Positions 8,386 to 17,354 of a DNA stretch of 64,000 nucleotides are shown piece by piece (the first letter of the stretch is position 1; every line of letters begins with the position of its first letter). Source of the DNA: Coprococcus_C hominis (GTDB lineage: Bacteria > Bacillota > Clostridia > Lachnospirales > Lachnospiraceae); NCBI RefSeq assembly GCF_020687505.1, contig NZ_JAJEQT010000003.1; one strand, 5' to 3'. The notes beneath the pieces were generated by a model. The model did no database searches. It worked only from the letters and a program-made list of their open reading frames with translations, and was not told where the DNA came from. Both the position numbers and the translations under genes were made by a program.

Positions 8386-10491
8386 ATGGTGGAGAATCAG
8401 AGACAGGCTCTCAAAGTATTACAGTATGTATATAATACAAAGACTGCATTGAATTTCGGTGCATTGTTTGCGGACGGAACGGATAGCTACCGGCATCCGG
8501 CAGAGTTAAAGATTGGAGATTCGGTGACATTGCGGTTCCGTACAGGAAGAAACAATGTAGATGCTGTCTATCTGGTTTACAATGGGGAGCGTTGTAACAT
8601 GCAGGTGGAAAGCAGTGACGAGTTATTTGATTATTATGCATATACCATTTCTGAGGTAACGGATGACATAGACTATTATTATATGGTGCTTGCCGGGAAT
8701 GTTATCTGCTATTATAACAAGCTTGGCACACAGAAGGATTTGAATCCAGATTATAATTTCCAGATTGCGCCGGGATTCTCGGTTCCGAAATGGGCGAGAG
8801 GTGCTGTGTTCTATCAGATTTTCGTGGATCGTTTCTACAATGGAGATCCGTCCAATGATGTCGAGGACAACGAGTACTGCTATATCGGGGAAGGCACGCG
8901 CAAGGTCAAGGACTGGTTTAAGTATCCGGACAATATGGATGTCCGCAGCTTCTATGGTGGTGATCTGCAGGGTGTTATGGATAAGCTTGATTATCTGCAG
9001 GGACTTGGCGTGGATGTCATTTATCTGAATCCGATTTTTGTTTCTCCATCCAATCATAAATATGATATTCAGGATTACGATTATGTAGATCCTCATTTTG
9101 GAAAGATCGTCAAGGATGGCGGAGAATGTCTGCCGGAGGGCTGCAAGGTCAATAAGGAAGCCAGCAAGTATATTATGCGTGTGACAGATAAGGCGAATCT
9201 GGAGGCCAGCAACGAGTTGTTCGCACAGCTTGTGGAGGAGATTCATAAGCGCGGCATGCGTGTAATCTTGGACGGTGTATTTAACCATTGTGGTTCTTTT
9301 AACAAATGGCTGGATCGAGAATGTATTTACGAGAATCAGGAGGGCTATGAGAAGGGCGCTTATGTGGATTATCAGAGCCCGTACAGAAGTTTCTTCAAGT
9401 TCCAGGACCCTTGGCAGTGGCCATACAACGGCACATACAATGGCTGGTGGGGACATGATACTCTTCCGAAATTAAATTACGAAGAATCTGAGAAATTATA
9501 TGAATATATTATGCGTATCGGTGAAAAATGGGTTTCTCCGCCGTACAACGTGGATGGCTGGCGTCTGGACGTGGCTGCCGACCTTGGTTATACTGAAGAG
9601 TTTAACCATCGTTTCTGGCGTGATTTCCGGACAAGAGTGAAGAAAGCAAATCCAGATGCACTGATCCTTGCGGAGCATTATGGTGACCCAAAGGCATGGC
9701 TTTTGGGCGATCAGTGGGATACCGTTATGAACTACGATGCATTTATGGAGCCGATTACATGGTTTTTGACCGGTGTGGAGAAGCACAGTGATGAGTTCCG
9801 CGGTGACCTGCTTGGAAATCCAGATGCATTTACTGGTGCGTTGCGCCACCATATGTCGCGGTTTAATCAGAACTCTCTGGAAATCGCGATGAATGAGCTG
9901 TCCAATCATGATCATTCACGATTCCTGACACGTACAAATCGCCGTGTTGGACGAATCCATACGATGGGACCGGAAGCCGCTGGTGAGAACATCAACAAGG
10001 GTGTATTCCGTGAGGCAGTTGTATTCCAGATGACGTGGCCGGGTGCACCGACAATCTATTATGGTGATGAAGCCGGACTTTGCGGCTGGACCGATCCGGA
10101 TAACCGGCGTGGATATCCGTGGGGCAGAGAGGATCAGGAGCTGATTCAGTTCCACCGTGATATCATCAAGGTACACAAAGACAGTGCGGCGCTGATGAAG
10201 GGATCTGTGATGTTCCTGCATGGTGAATATAAGGTAGTCAGCTATGGACGGTTCCTGCCGGGCGAGGCAGTGGTTGTGATTTTGAACAACGATTACGAAC
10301 CACATGAGCTGAACCTGCATGTGCGCAGACTTGGTGTACAGGATGGTGCGGTGATGAAAGCCTGTATCACGACGACGGAGAGTGGCTATCAGATGGATGA
10401 GACAGAATATGTCGTTGCAAATAACAAGTTGAAAATTACAGTTGGACCGATTTCAGCGGTTGTACTGAAATATACAGAGCCTTCTGTATAA
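8386..10491 (+). CDS. Glycoside hydrolase family 13, neopullulanase/cyclomaltodextrinase-like
   Basis: Predicted cytoplasmic alpha-glucan hydrolase: no signal peptide is visible. The start is ATG 8386 with GGGAGG 9 bases upstream. Residues 1-125 look like an N-terminal beta-sandwich (CBM34-like). The TIM-barrel motifs are all present: DGVFNH (about 296-301), GWRLDVA with nucleophile D395, acid/base E430 in LAEHYGD, and NHDHS with D509. At 701 residues it has the size of cyclomaltodextrinase/neopullulanase enzymes, which open cyclodextrins or cut maltodextrins after import. The insertion around residues 245-270 is long. It stands alone with its own promoter and terminator. Confidence 0.9.
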   Translation: MVENQRQALKVLQYVYNTKTALNFGALFADGTDSYRHPAELKIGDSVTLRFRTGRNNVDAVYLVYNGERCNMQVESSDELFDYYAYTISEVTDDIDYYYMVLAGNVICYYNKLGTQKDLNPDYNFQIAPGFSVPKWARGAVFYQIFVDRFYNGDPSNDVEDNEYCYIGEGTRKVKDWFKYPDNMDVRSFYGGDLQGVMDKLDYLQGLGVDVIYLNPIFVSPSNHKYDIQDYDYVDPHFGKIVKDGGECLPEGCKVNKEASKYIMRVTDKANLEASNELFAQLVEEIHKRGMRVILDGVFNHCGSFNKWLDRECIYENQEGYEKGAYVDYQSPYRSFFKFQDPWQWPYNGTYNGWWGHDTLPKLNYEESEKLYEYIMRIGEKWVSPPYNVDGWRLDVAADLGYTEEFNHRFWRDFRTRVKKANPDALILAEHYGDPKAWLLGDQWDTVMNYDAFMEPITWFLTGVEKHSDEFRGDLLGNPDAFTGALRHHMSRFNQNSLEIAMNELSNHDHSRFLTRTNRRVGRIHTMGPEAAGENINKGVFREAVVFQMTWPGAPTIYYGDEAGLCGWTDPDNRRGYPWGREDQELIQFHRDIIKVHKDSAALMKGSVMFLHGEYKVVSYGRFLPGEAVVVILNNDYEPHELNLHVRRLGVQDGAVMKACITTTESGYQMDETEYVVANNKLKITVGPISAVVLKYTEPSV

Positions 10492-10515
10492 ATTAAAAAT
10501 GATATATAATTTGAG

Positions 10516-10548
10516 TCCCTGTTTCGAAAACGGAACAGGGATTTTTTA
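10516..10548 (+). terminator. Rho-independent terminator after the GH13 gene
   Basis: A 10-bp stem (10516-10525 with 10532-10541, one wobble pair) around GAAAAC is followed by six Ts. Confidence 0.9.
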
Positions 10549-10640
10549 TACCCATAGTTGCATCAAAAGGAACTTTAGCTAGTTTTATGCAAAAACCCAA
10601 TATGTGAGAATAAAAACAGATTGTTGCGAAAAGCGAGGGT

Positions 10641-10769
10641 ATGCATAAAGTGGTGCTAATGTCGTTAAAACTATATCTTGCATGGGGATGCCTGACGCTT
10701 GTCGTTTTGATTTTAGGTATTTTGATATATATGATGCTTCAGGAACGAAAGCGGGGGAAGAAGTCCTGA
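10641..10769 (+). CDS. Candidate small single-pass membrane protein (42 aa)
   Basis: A short reading frame from ATG 10641 to TGA 10767-10769. It encodes a polar start, one strong hydrophobic helix (about residues 11-33, LTLVVLILGILIYMML) and a very basic tail (QERKRGKKS), as in positive-inside small membrane proteins. The ribosome site is weak: GAGGG ends only one base before the ATG, and ATG 10659 is an alternative start. It occupies otherwise empty space before the XRE gene. No family is recognised. Confidence 0.4.
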   Translation: MHKVVLMSLKLYLAWGCLTLVVLILGILIYMMLQERKRGKKS

Positions 10770-10817
10770 GTAGTTTGCCAATATATATAGACACAGTGGA
10801 AAACGAGGTGTAAAAAC

Positions 10818-11171
10818 ATGCAGGATCGTGCTTTTTATGAGCGCATAGGAGCAAAATTTCAGAGTGAACGGGAACGGCAGAAGATAACCAGAGAGCATAT
10901 GGCGGAGCAGATCAACATTTCCTCCAAATTCCTGTATGAGATTGAGAGCGGAAGAAAAGGTTTCTCGTGTGAGATATTTCGGAATATGTGTAAATATCTG
11001 CATGTAAATGCAGATTATATTCTGGAGGAAGATGATGTCGCCAGCAGTCAGATGCGGATTGAGACGATGACACGTGATTTCTCCATAGAGGAAATGAATT
11101 ATCTTGTGAAAATGATCGAGGGAATCCGGGAGATGCGCAAAGCATATGAGCAGAACGATAAAATTGGTTGA
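10818..11171 (+). CDS. XRE-family helix-turn-helix regulator
   Basis: A 117-residue DNA-binding protein. Residues about 8-64 form an HTH_3/Cro-C1 domain (RQKITREHMAEQINISSKFLY, then EIESGRKGFS), and the tail is acidic and helical, perhaps for dimerisation. AGGTG precedes the ATG by about 7 bases. It sits alone between the GH13 gene and the Dabb gene; no target operator can be assigned. Confidence 0.85.
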   Translation: MQDRAFYERIGAKFQSERERQKITREHMAEQINISSKFLYEIESGRKGFSCEIFRNMCKYLHVNADYILEEDDVASSQMRIETMTRDFSIEEMNYLVKMIEGIREMRKAYEQNDKIG

Positions 11172-11231
11172 CAGCCGGGACATCCTGTGCTATTTCTTAT
11201 ACAGATAAGCGATACGATCAAGGAGGCAATT

Positions 11232-11531
11232 ATGGTTAAACATATTATTTTGTGGACATTGAAAGAGACAGACGCGGACAAGAAGGCAGAGATCCTTGCA
11301 AATATGAAGGAGCATCTGGAAGGCTTGGCAGGTAAGGTGCCTGGACTTCTTGAGGTGCATGTAAGAACAAATCCGCTTGCATCTTCGAATGCAGAGGTTA
11401 TGCTTGACACAACGCTGGAAAACGAGGAAATGCTGAAGGGCTACCAGAAGCATCCGGCGCATGTAGAAGTTGCAAATACGTATGTGCGTCCATATACAGA
11501 TGTGCGTATGTGCATGGATTACGAAGTGTAA
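11232..11531 (+). CDS. Dabb-family stress-responsive alpha/beta-barrel protein
   Basis: A 99-residue single-domain protein: MVKHIILWTLKE, a helix of charged residues, VPGLLEVHVRTNP and the C-terminal YQKHPAHVEVANTYVRP. This is the ferredoxin-like Dabb (PF07876) pattern, a dimeric fold of mostly unknown function. The start is ATG 11232 because AGGAGG lies at 11221-11226. It has its own terminator. Confidence 0.88.
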   Translation: MVKHIILWTLKETDADKKAEILANMKEHLEGLAGKVPGLLEVHVRTNPLASSNAEVMLDTTLENEEMLKGYQKHPAHVEVANTYVRPYTDVRMCMDYEV

Positions 11532-11560
11532 CGAATAAAAAGAATGGAAAACGCAGAGGA

Positions 11561-11592
11561 TAACGGGAGTGCAGGGCATTCCCGTTATTTTT
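11561..11592 (+). terminator. Rho-independent terminator after the Dabb gene
   Basis: TAACGGGA (11561-11568) pairs with TCCCGTTA (11580-11587) and is followed by five Ts. Confidence 0.88.
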
Positions 11593-11615
11593 GTGGGTTG
11601 CATTTCATCAAGAAA

Positions 11616-11629
11616 AGAACGTTTGTTCT
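11616..11629 (+). promoter_or_regulatory. LexA (SOS) box upstream of uvrB
   Basis: The palindrome AGAACGTTTGTTCT contains GAAC-N4-GTTC, the Gram-positive LexA/DinR operator core. It lies 70 bases before uvrB and abuts the proposed -35, so LexA bound here would block transcription until DNA damage. Confidence 0.88.
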
Positions 11630-11657
11630 ATACAAATAAAAAAAGATGTGGTAAAAT
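11629..11657 (+). promoter_or_regulatory. Probable uvrB promoter
   Basis: TATACA (11629-11634) and TAAAAT (11652-11657) are 17 bases apart. The -35 is imperfect (4 of 6), but its contact with the LexA box supports the call. Confidence 0.55.
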
Positions 11658-11700
11658 GAACCGTATAGCAGATTTGATTGATTAGAAACTGGAGAATAGC

Positions 11701-13692
11701 ATGGATCATTTTGAATTAGTATCGGAATATGCACCGACCGGCGATCAGCCGGAGGCGATCGAAGGACTGGTAAAGGGCTTTCAGGAAGGAAAGAAATGCC
11801 AGACACTGCTCGGTGTCACAGGTTCCGGAAAGACATTTACGATGGCGAATGTCATCGCCCAATTAAATAAACCGACGATCATCATATCGCACAACAAGAC
11901 ATTGGCGGCACAGCTTTACAGTGAGTTTAAGGCGTTCTTTCCGCACAATGCGGTGGAGTATTTTGTATCGTATTACGATTATTACCAGCCTGAGGCATAT
12001 GTGCCGTCGACGGACACGTATATTGCGAAGGATTCTGCCATCAATGATGAGATCGATAAGATGCGGCACAGCGCGACATCAGCCCTGATCGAACGGAAGG
12101 ATGTAGTCGTCGTATCTTCCGTATCCTGCATCTATGGTTTGGGTGATCCGGAAGAATATAAGAACATGATGCTCTCGCTCCGCCCGGGTATGGAGAAGGA
12201 CCGGGATGAACTGATCCGGCAGTTGATTGATATTCAGTACACACGGAATGAGATGGATTTCACGCGAGGAACTTTCCGTGTGAAGGGCGATATCGTAGAT
12301 ATCCTTCCGGTATCGACGTTTGAGGATGGTATCCGGATTGAGTTTTTCGGCGACGAGATTGACCGGATCGTGGAGTTTGATCCATTGACCGGTGAGATCA
12401 AGCGTGCACTTTCCTTTGCCTGTATCTTCCCGGCATCGCACTATGTTGTTGCACCGGAGAAGATGAAGCATGCGATCGTGGAGATAGAAGAGGAACTAAA
12501 GCAGCAGGTGGCATATTTCAAGGAGAATGACAAGCTGCTGGAAGCACAGCGTATCCGTGAGCGGACAGAGTTCGATATGGAGATGCTGCAGGAGACAGGA
12601 TTTTGTTCGGGCATCGAGAATTATTCCCGGATACTGGCGGGTATGAAACCGGGTGCCACACCGAACACACTGCTCAATTTCTTCGATGGCGATTATCTGA
12701 TTATCGTGGATGAGTCGCATATCACATTGCCACAGGTACGAGGCATGTATGCGGGTGACCGTTCCAGAAAGACGACATTGGTTGATTATGGATTCCGTCT
12801 GCCGTCAGCGCTGGATAACCGTCCGCTGAATTTTCAGGAGTTTGAGTCTAAGATCGATAAGATCTTATATGTATCTGCGACACCGTCCGATTATGAGAAG
12901 GAACACGAGGAGAACCGCGTCGAGCAGATTATCCGTCCGACCGGTTTGTTAGACCCGGAAGTAGAAGTACGACCGATCGAAGGACAGGTGGATGATCTCG
13001 TATCAGAAGTCAACAAAGAGGTTGCAAAGGGCAATAAGATATTAGTTACGACACTGACGAAGCGTATGGCAGAAGATCTGACCGACTATATGAAGCAGCT
13101 TGATATCAAGGTCAAATATTTGCATTCCGATATTGATACATTGGAACGATTGGAGATTGTACGTGATCTTCGAATGGGTGTATTTGATGTGCTGGTCGGA
13201 ATCAACCTGCTCCGTGAGGGACTCGATATCCCGGAGATCACACTTGTTGCAATTCTCGATGCGGACAAGGAAGGATTTTTACGATCAGAAACATCACTCG
13301 TGCAGACGATTGGACGTGCTGCGCGTAACGTGGATGGACATGTGATCATGTATGCCGATACAATCACGGATTCGATGCGGCATGCAATCGACGAGACGAA
13401 CCGCAGGCGGAAGATTCAGGACGCCTACAACAAGGAACATGGCATTACACCGCAGAGTATCAAGAAGGATATCCGCGATCTGATCAGTCTGGATACGGGT
13501 GAGAGCGTGACAGCGAAGAAGGAACGCGAGAAAGATCCGGAATCCATGACGAAGAAGGAATTGAACGCCGAGATTGCACGTCTGACGAAGAAGATGAACA
13601 AGGCGGCGATGGAGCTTAACTTCGAGGAGGCAGCCGTGCTTCGTGATGAGTTGAAAGAATTAAAGATTGCCTTGCGGGATTATGATGATTAG
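11701..13692 (+). CDS. uvrB: Excinuclease ABC subunit B
   Basis: Helicase-like damage-verification subunit of nucleotide excision repair; it is loaded by UvrA2 and recruits UvrC. The 663-residue protein has Walker A GVTGSGKTF (about 39-47), the beta-hairpin region YYDYYQPEAYVP, the DESH motif (LIIVDESH), helicase motifs V/VI (GLDIPEITL, QTIGRAARN), and the C-terminal UVR motif EEAAVLRDELKEL. It is under a LexA box, and uvrA follows after one small gene. Confidence 0.97.
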   Translation: MDHFELVSEYAPTGDQPEAIEGLVKGFQEGKKCQTLLGVTGSGKTFTMANVIAQLNKPTIIISHNKTLAAQLYSEFKAFFPHNAVEYFVSYYDYYQPEAYVPSTDTYIAKDSAINDEIDKMRHSATSALIERKDVVVVSSVSCIYGLGDPEEYKNMMLSLRPGMEKDRDELIRQLIDIQYTRNEMDFTRGTFRVKGDIVDILPVSTFEDGIRIEFFGDEIDRIVEFDPLTGEIKRALSFACIFPASHYVVAPEKMKHAIVEIEEELKQQVAYFKENDKLLEAQRIRERTEFDMEMLQETGFCSGIENYSRILAGMKPGATPNTLLNFFDGDYLIIVDESHITLPQVRGMYAGDRSRKTTLVDYGFRLPSALDNRPLNFQEFESKIDKILYVSATPSDYEKEHEENRVEQIIRPTGLLDPEVEVRPIEGQVDDLVSEVNKEVAKGNKILVTTLTKRMAEDLTDYMKQLDIKVKYLHSDIDTLERLEIVRDLRMGVFDVLVGINLLREGLDIPEITLVAILDADKEGFLRSETSLVQTIGRAARNVDGHVIMYADTITDSMRHAIDETNRRRKIQDAYNKEHGITPQSIKKDIRDLISLDTGESVTAKKEREKDPESMTKKELNAEIARLTKKMNKAAMELNFEEAAVLRDELKELKIALRDYDD

Positions 13693-13750
13693 TTTACAAT
13701 TATTTTAGTTATACTAAGTCTTAAATAAAATGAATAAGGAGGAGCTTGCG

Positions 13751-14071
13751 ATGGAAAGAGATGAATTGATTGAGGAGATCTCAAGAAGAAAAGGAATTGC
13801 GATGGAAGAGGTTGCAGAAATCTTAGATGAGGAGGATGCAATCTGCCTCGAAGAGGAAGAAAAATTTGTACAGCAGATGAAGAAAAAGAAGAGAAGAAAG
13901 AAGATTTGCATGCTTGGAACAATCACAATATTCCTTGCAGGTGCAGTGTGTGCACTTTTTGTCCTTGACAAGAAGGAGAAGATCAGCATGTCAGATTTAG
14001 AGGACATGGTGAAAGATAACGTGAAGAAATATACAGACAAGTATATGGATAAGGTTAAGAAATTTAGCTAG
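13751..14071 (+). CDS. Small membrane protein of unknown function between uvrB and uvrA
   Basis: A 106-residue protein. AAGGAGG at 13737-13743 selects ATG 13751 (an in-frame ATG at 13730 lies upstream of that site). The N-terminal half is highly acidic and helical (residues 1-40), then a KKKKRRKK cluster, one membrane segment (about 56-75, GTITIFLAGAVCALFVL), and a charged helical tail. No family is recognised. It lies between uvrB and uvrA with short gaps, so it may be co-transcribed and LexA-controlled. Confidence 0.75.
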   Translation: MERDELIEEISRRKGIAMEEVAEILDEEDAICLEEEEKFVQQMKKKKRRKKICMLGTITIFLAGAVCALFVLDKKEKISMSDLEDMVKDNVKKYTDKYMDKVKKFS

Positions 14072-14098
14072 AAAAAGGAGTAAGCGGAAACAGACGTC

Positions 14099-16933
14099 AT
14101 GAGTGAACATAAGTATATCACCATCAAAGGTGCAAGAGAGCATAATTTAAAGAACATTGACATTAAGATTCCGCGTGATCAGTTTGTAGTATTGACAGGA
14201 CTTTCCGGTTCCGGTAAGTCCTCTCTTGCTTTTGATACGATCTATGCGGAAGGGCAGCGGAAATACATGGAGTCTCTGTCGTCCTATGCACGGCAGTTCT
14301 TAGGACTTGCGGACAAGCCGGATATTGACTCAATTGAAGGTCTTTCTCCGTCTATTTCCATCGATCAGAAATCAACGAACCGGAACCCGCGTTCCACGGT
14401 TGGAACGGTGACGGAGATCTACGATTATCTGCGTCTGCTGTACGCGCGTATCGGAATCCCGCATTGCCCGAAGTGTGGCAAAGAGATTGCCAGACAGACC
14501 GTCGATCAGATGGTCGATGAGATTATGGAGCTGCCTGCGGGTACGAAATTCCAGTTGCTTGCGCCTGTTGTGCGTGGACGGAAGGGCGAGCATGTCAAGC
14601 TGCTGCAGCAGGCAAAGAAAAGCGGTTATGTGCGCGTGATCGTGGATGACAGTATGTATGATCTGTCAGAGGAGATCAAGCTTGATAAGAACAAGAAGCA
14701 TAATATCGATATTGTTGTGGACCGACTCGCAGTCAAAGAAGGCATTGAAAGCCGTCTGACGGATTCCATTGAGACTGTCCTGAAGCTGGCAGAAGGCTTG
14801 GTGAAGGTTGATGTGATCGGCGGAGAAACGATGTTATTTTCGGATAGCTTTTCCTGCCCGGATTGTGGCATCAGCATCGAGGAGATCGAGCCGCGAAGCT
14901 TCTCGTTCAACAACCCATTTGGCGCATGTCCTTGCTGTACGGGACTTGGATTCAAGACAGAATTTGATATTGACCTGATTATTCCAGATGACAGTCTGAC
15001 TCTGAATGAGGGTGCGATTGCCGTACCGGGCTGGCAGTCGAGTGGTGATAAGAAGAGTTATGCACATGCATGCCTCGAAGCACTCGCAGAAGAATACAAA
15101 TTCTCTCTGGATGTGCCGTTTAAGGATCTGCCGGAAGAGGCAAAGCATGTGATCCTATACGGAACTGAAGGCGAGAAAATCTATGTACACTATAAGAGTG
15201 CGTATAACGGAAAAGATGCATTCTATGCAAATTACGAAGGACTGCTTCGGAATCTGCAGCGCCGGTACAGAGAGACGACTGCAGAATCGGTCAAGCAGGA
15301 CTATGAGACCTATATGACTGTGACACCATGTGAGGTGTGTCATGGTAAGAGATTGAAGCCGGAGTCGCTGGCAGTTACGATCGGTGGAAAGAACATTGCG
15401 GATGTCACAGATCTGTCTGTGGTAGCCTTGCATGATTTTATCTCGAAATTAGAGCTTACCGACCGGCAGAAGATGATCGGCGCACAGGTGTTAAAAGAGA
15501 TTCAGGCGAGACTTGGATTCATGATCAATGTTGGTCTGGATTACCTGACATTATCGCGTGCGACAGGAACCTTGTCCGGTGGAGAAGCGCAGCGTATCCG
15601 TCTGGCAACCCAGATCGGTTCCGGTCTGGTTGGGGTTGCGTATATTCTGGATGAGCCAAGTATCGGACTGCATCAGCGAGACAACGATAAGCTGATTGCG
15701 GCACTGAAGCGTTTGCGGGATCTGGGAAATACATTGCTTGTGGTAGAGCATGACGAGGATACGATGCTTGCGGCAGACCATGTCATTGATATCGGACCGG
15801 GCGCAGGTGCAAATGGTGGTGAAGTTGTGGCACAGGGAACTGCAGAGGAGATCATGCAGTGTCCGGAATCTATCACGGGAGCCTACTTAAGCGGCAGAAT
15901 CAAGATTCCGGTACCGGAAGAGCGGAGAACGCCAACCGGATATATCGAGGTACTTGGCGCCAGACAGAACAATTTGAAGAATATTGATGTGAAGTTCCCA
16001 CTTGGCGTGATGACCTGCGTGACAGGTGTATCAGGCTCTGGAAAAAGTTCGCTTGTCAATGAGATCTTATATAAGCATCTTGCTAGAACGCTGAACCGCG
16101 CGAAGGTAAAACCGGGCAAGCATGACGATATCACAGGACTTGACCAGTTGGACAAGATTATCAACATTGACCAGTCTCCAATCGGCAGAAGTCCGCGTTC
16201 GAACCCGGCGACTTATACGGGTGTCTTTGATCTGATCCGTGACTTGTTTGCGAATACAAAGGATGCAAAGGCAATGGGTTACACAAAAGGACGATTCTCA
16301 TTCAACGTTGCCGGTGGCCGATGTGAGGCGTGCCGTGGTGATGGTATCATCAAGATTGAGATGCATTTCTTAGCAGATGTATATGTACCATGTGAGGTCT
16401 GCCATGGAAAGCGGTACAACCGGGAGACATTGGAAGTGAAATACAAAGGCAAGAGTATCTACGATGTACTTGATATGACAGTCGATGAAGCGTGCGAGTT
16501 CTTCGCGCATGTGCCATCTGTCCTGCGCAAGATTTCGACCTTACAGGAGGTTGGACTTGGCTATATCAAGCTTGGTCAGCCATCGACGACATTATCCGGT
16601 GGAGAAGCACAGCGAATCAAGCTTGCGACAGAGCTTTCCCGACGCAGCACAGGCAGAACAATCTATGTCTTAGATGAGCCGACAACGGGACTTCATTTCG
16701 CGGATGTACATCGTCTGGTCGATATTCTGCGTCGGTTGTGTGAGGGTGGAAATACGGTTGTAGTTATTGAGCACAACTTAGATGTCATTAAAACCGCCGA
16801 TTATATCATTGATATCGGACCGGAAGGCGGCGAAGGCGGAGGAACAGTTGTTGCAACCGGAACGCCGGAAGAGATTGCCAAGTGCAAGAAGAGTTATACG
16901 GGGCAGTATCTCAAGAAATATTTGAAGAAGTAA
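14099..16933 (+). CDS. uvrA: Excinuclease ABC subunit A
   Basis: DNA-damage recognition ATPase with two ABC modules in 944 residues. Walker A copies are GLSGSGKSSLAF (about 34) and GVSGSGKSSLVN (about 640). ABC signatures TLSGGEAQRI occur twice. Zinc-finger cysteine pairs are CPKCG, CPDCG, CEVCHGKR and CEACRGDG. The N terminus (ITIKGAREHNLKNID) matches the family start. No separate LexA box or promoter is visible upstream, so it probably shares the uvrB transcript. A strong terminator follows. Confidence 0.97.
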   Translation: MSEHKYITIKGAREHNLKNIDIKIPRDQFVVLTGLSGSGKSSLAFDTIYAEGQRKYMESLSSYARQFLGLADKPDIDSIEGLSPSISIDQKSTNRNPRSTVGTVTEIYDYLRLLYARIGIPHCPKCGKEIARQTVDQMVDEIMELPAGTKFQLLAPVVRGRKGEHVKLLQQAKKSGYVRVIVDDSMYDLSEEIKLDKNKKHNIDIVVDRLAVKEGIESRLTDSIETVLKLAEGLVKVDVIGGETMLFSDSFSCPDCGISIEEIEPRSFSFNNPFGACPCCTGLGFKTEFDIDLIIPDDSLTLNEGAIAVPGWQSSGDKKSYAHACLEALAEEYKFSLDVPFKDLPEEAKHVILYGTEGEKIYVHYKSAYNGKDAFYANYEGLLRNLQRRYRETTAESVKQDYETYMTVTPCEVCHGKRLKPESLAVTIGGKNIADVTDLSVVALHDFISKLELTDRQKMIGAQVLKEIQARLGFMINVGLDYLTLSRATGTLSGGEAQRIRLATQIGSGLVGVAYILDEPSIGLHQRDNDKLIAALKRLRDLGNTLLVVEHDEDTMLAADHVIDIGPGAGANGGEVVAQGTAEEIMQCPESITGAYLSGRIKIPVPEERRTPTGYIEVLGARQNNLKNIDVKFPLGVMTCVTGVSGSGKSSLVNEILYKHLARTLNRAKVKPGKHDDITGLDQLDKIINIDQSPIGRSPRSNPATYTGVFDLIRDLFANTKDAKAMGYTKGRFSFNVAGGRCEACRGDGIIKIEMHFLADVYVPCEVCHGKRYNRETLEVKYKGKSIYDVLDMTVDEACEFFAHVPSVLRKISTLQEVGLGYIKLGQPSTTLSGGEAQRIKLATELSRRSTGRTIYVLDEPTTGLHFADVHRLVDILRRLCEGGNTVVVIEHNLDVIKTADYIIDIGPEGGEGGGTVVATGTPEEIAKCKKSYTGQYLKKYLKK

Positions 16934-16982
16934 AAGTTGAGGCTGTAAGAATACTCCAAGAATTCGTTCAGGGTAAAATTTT

Positions 16983-17030
16983 AAAGGAAAATCGTAAGAA
17001 ATTATATTCTTTTCGATTTTCCTTTTGTTT
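16983..17030 (+). terminator. Long-stem terminator after uvrA
   Basis: AAAGGAAAATCG (16983-16994) pairs perfectly with CGATTTTCCTTT (17014-17025); the loop itself can pair (AAGAA with TTCTT). TGTTT follows. Confidence 0.8.
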
Positions 17031-17037
17031 ATAATAA

Positions 17038-17322
17038 TTGCGAAGCAGACGAGGTTTTTATAGATATATTCTGACACTGGCTTCGTGTAATATGTGATAT
17101 ATTGAAGCTAAGAGATGCTAAATGTTCTGTTGAAAACATCGAAAACGTACGCAAACGCCGCCAATTCGCCATCCGTGGCTCAGTGGCGGCTTGTTTGAAC
17201 ATCGTGTTCAAACATTGCTGATAACTTACAGAACATTAAGAATCTCTAAGCTTCAAACATATTCATATAACACGAAGCCAGTGTCGGAATATATCATATA
17301 CATGGGACTTTCTGCTTCGCAA
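17038..17322. mobile_element. MITE-like element with about 93-bp imperfect terminal inverted repeats
   Basis: The left arm (17038-17130) is an imperfect inverted copy of the right arm (17228-17322). Matching blocks include TTGCGAAGCAGA at the outer tips, GACACTGGCTTCGTGT in the middle and AATGTTCTGT at the inner ends. The 97-bp centre carries two more hairpins: GCCGCCA/TGGCGGC (17157-17190) and TTTGAAC/GTTCAAA (17194-17212). No ORF spans it. The structure fits a non-autonomous miniature inverted-repeat element, or a large structured RNA. No clear target duplication was found. Confidence 0.65.
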
Positions 17323-17354
17323 AAAATTAGTTGGGTATACGAGGAGGGTACAAC

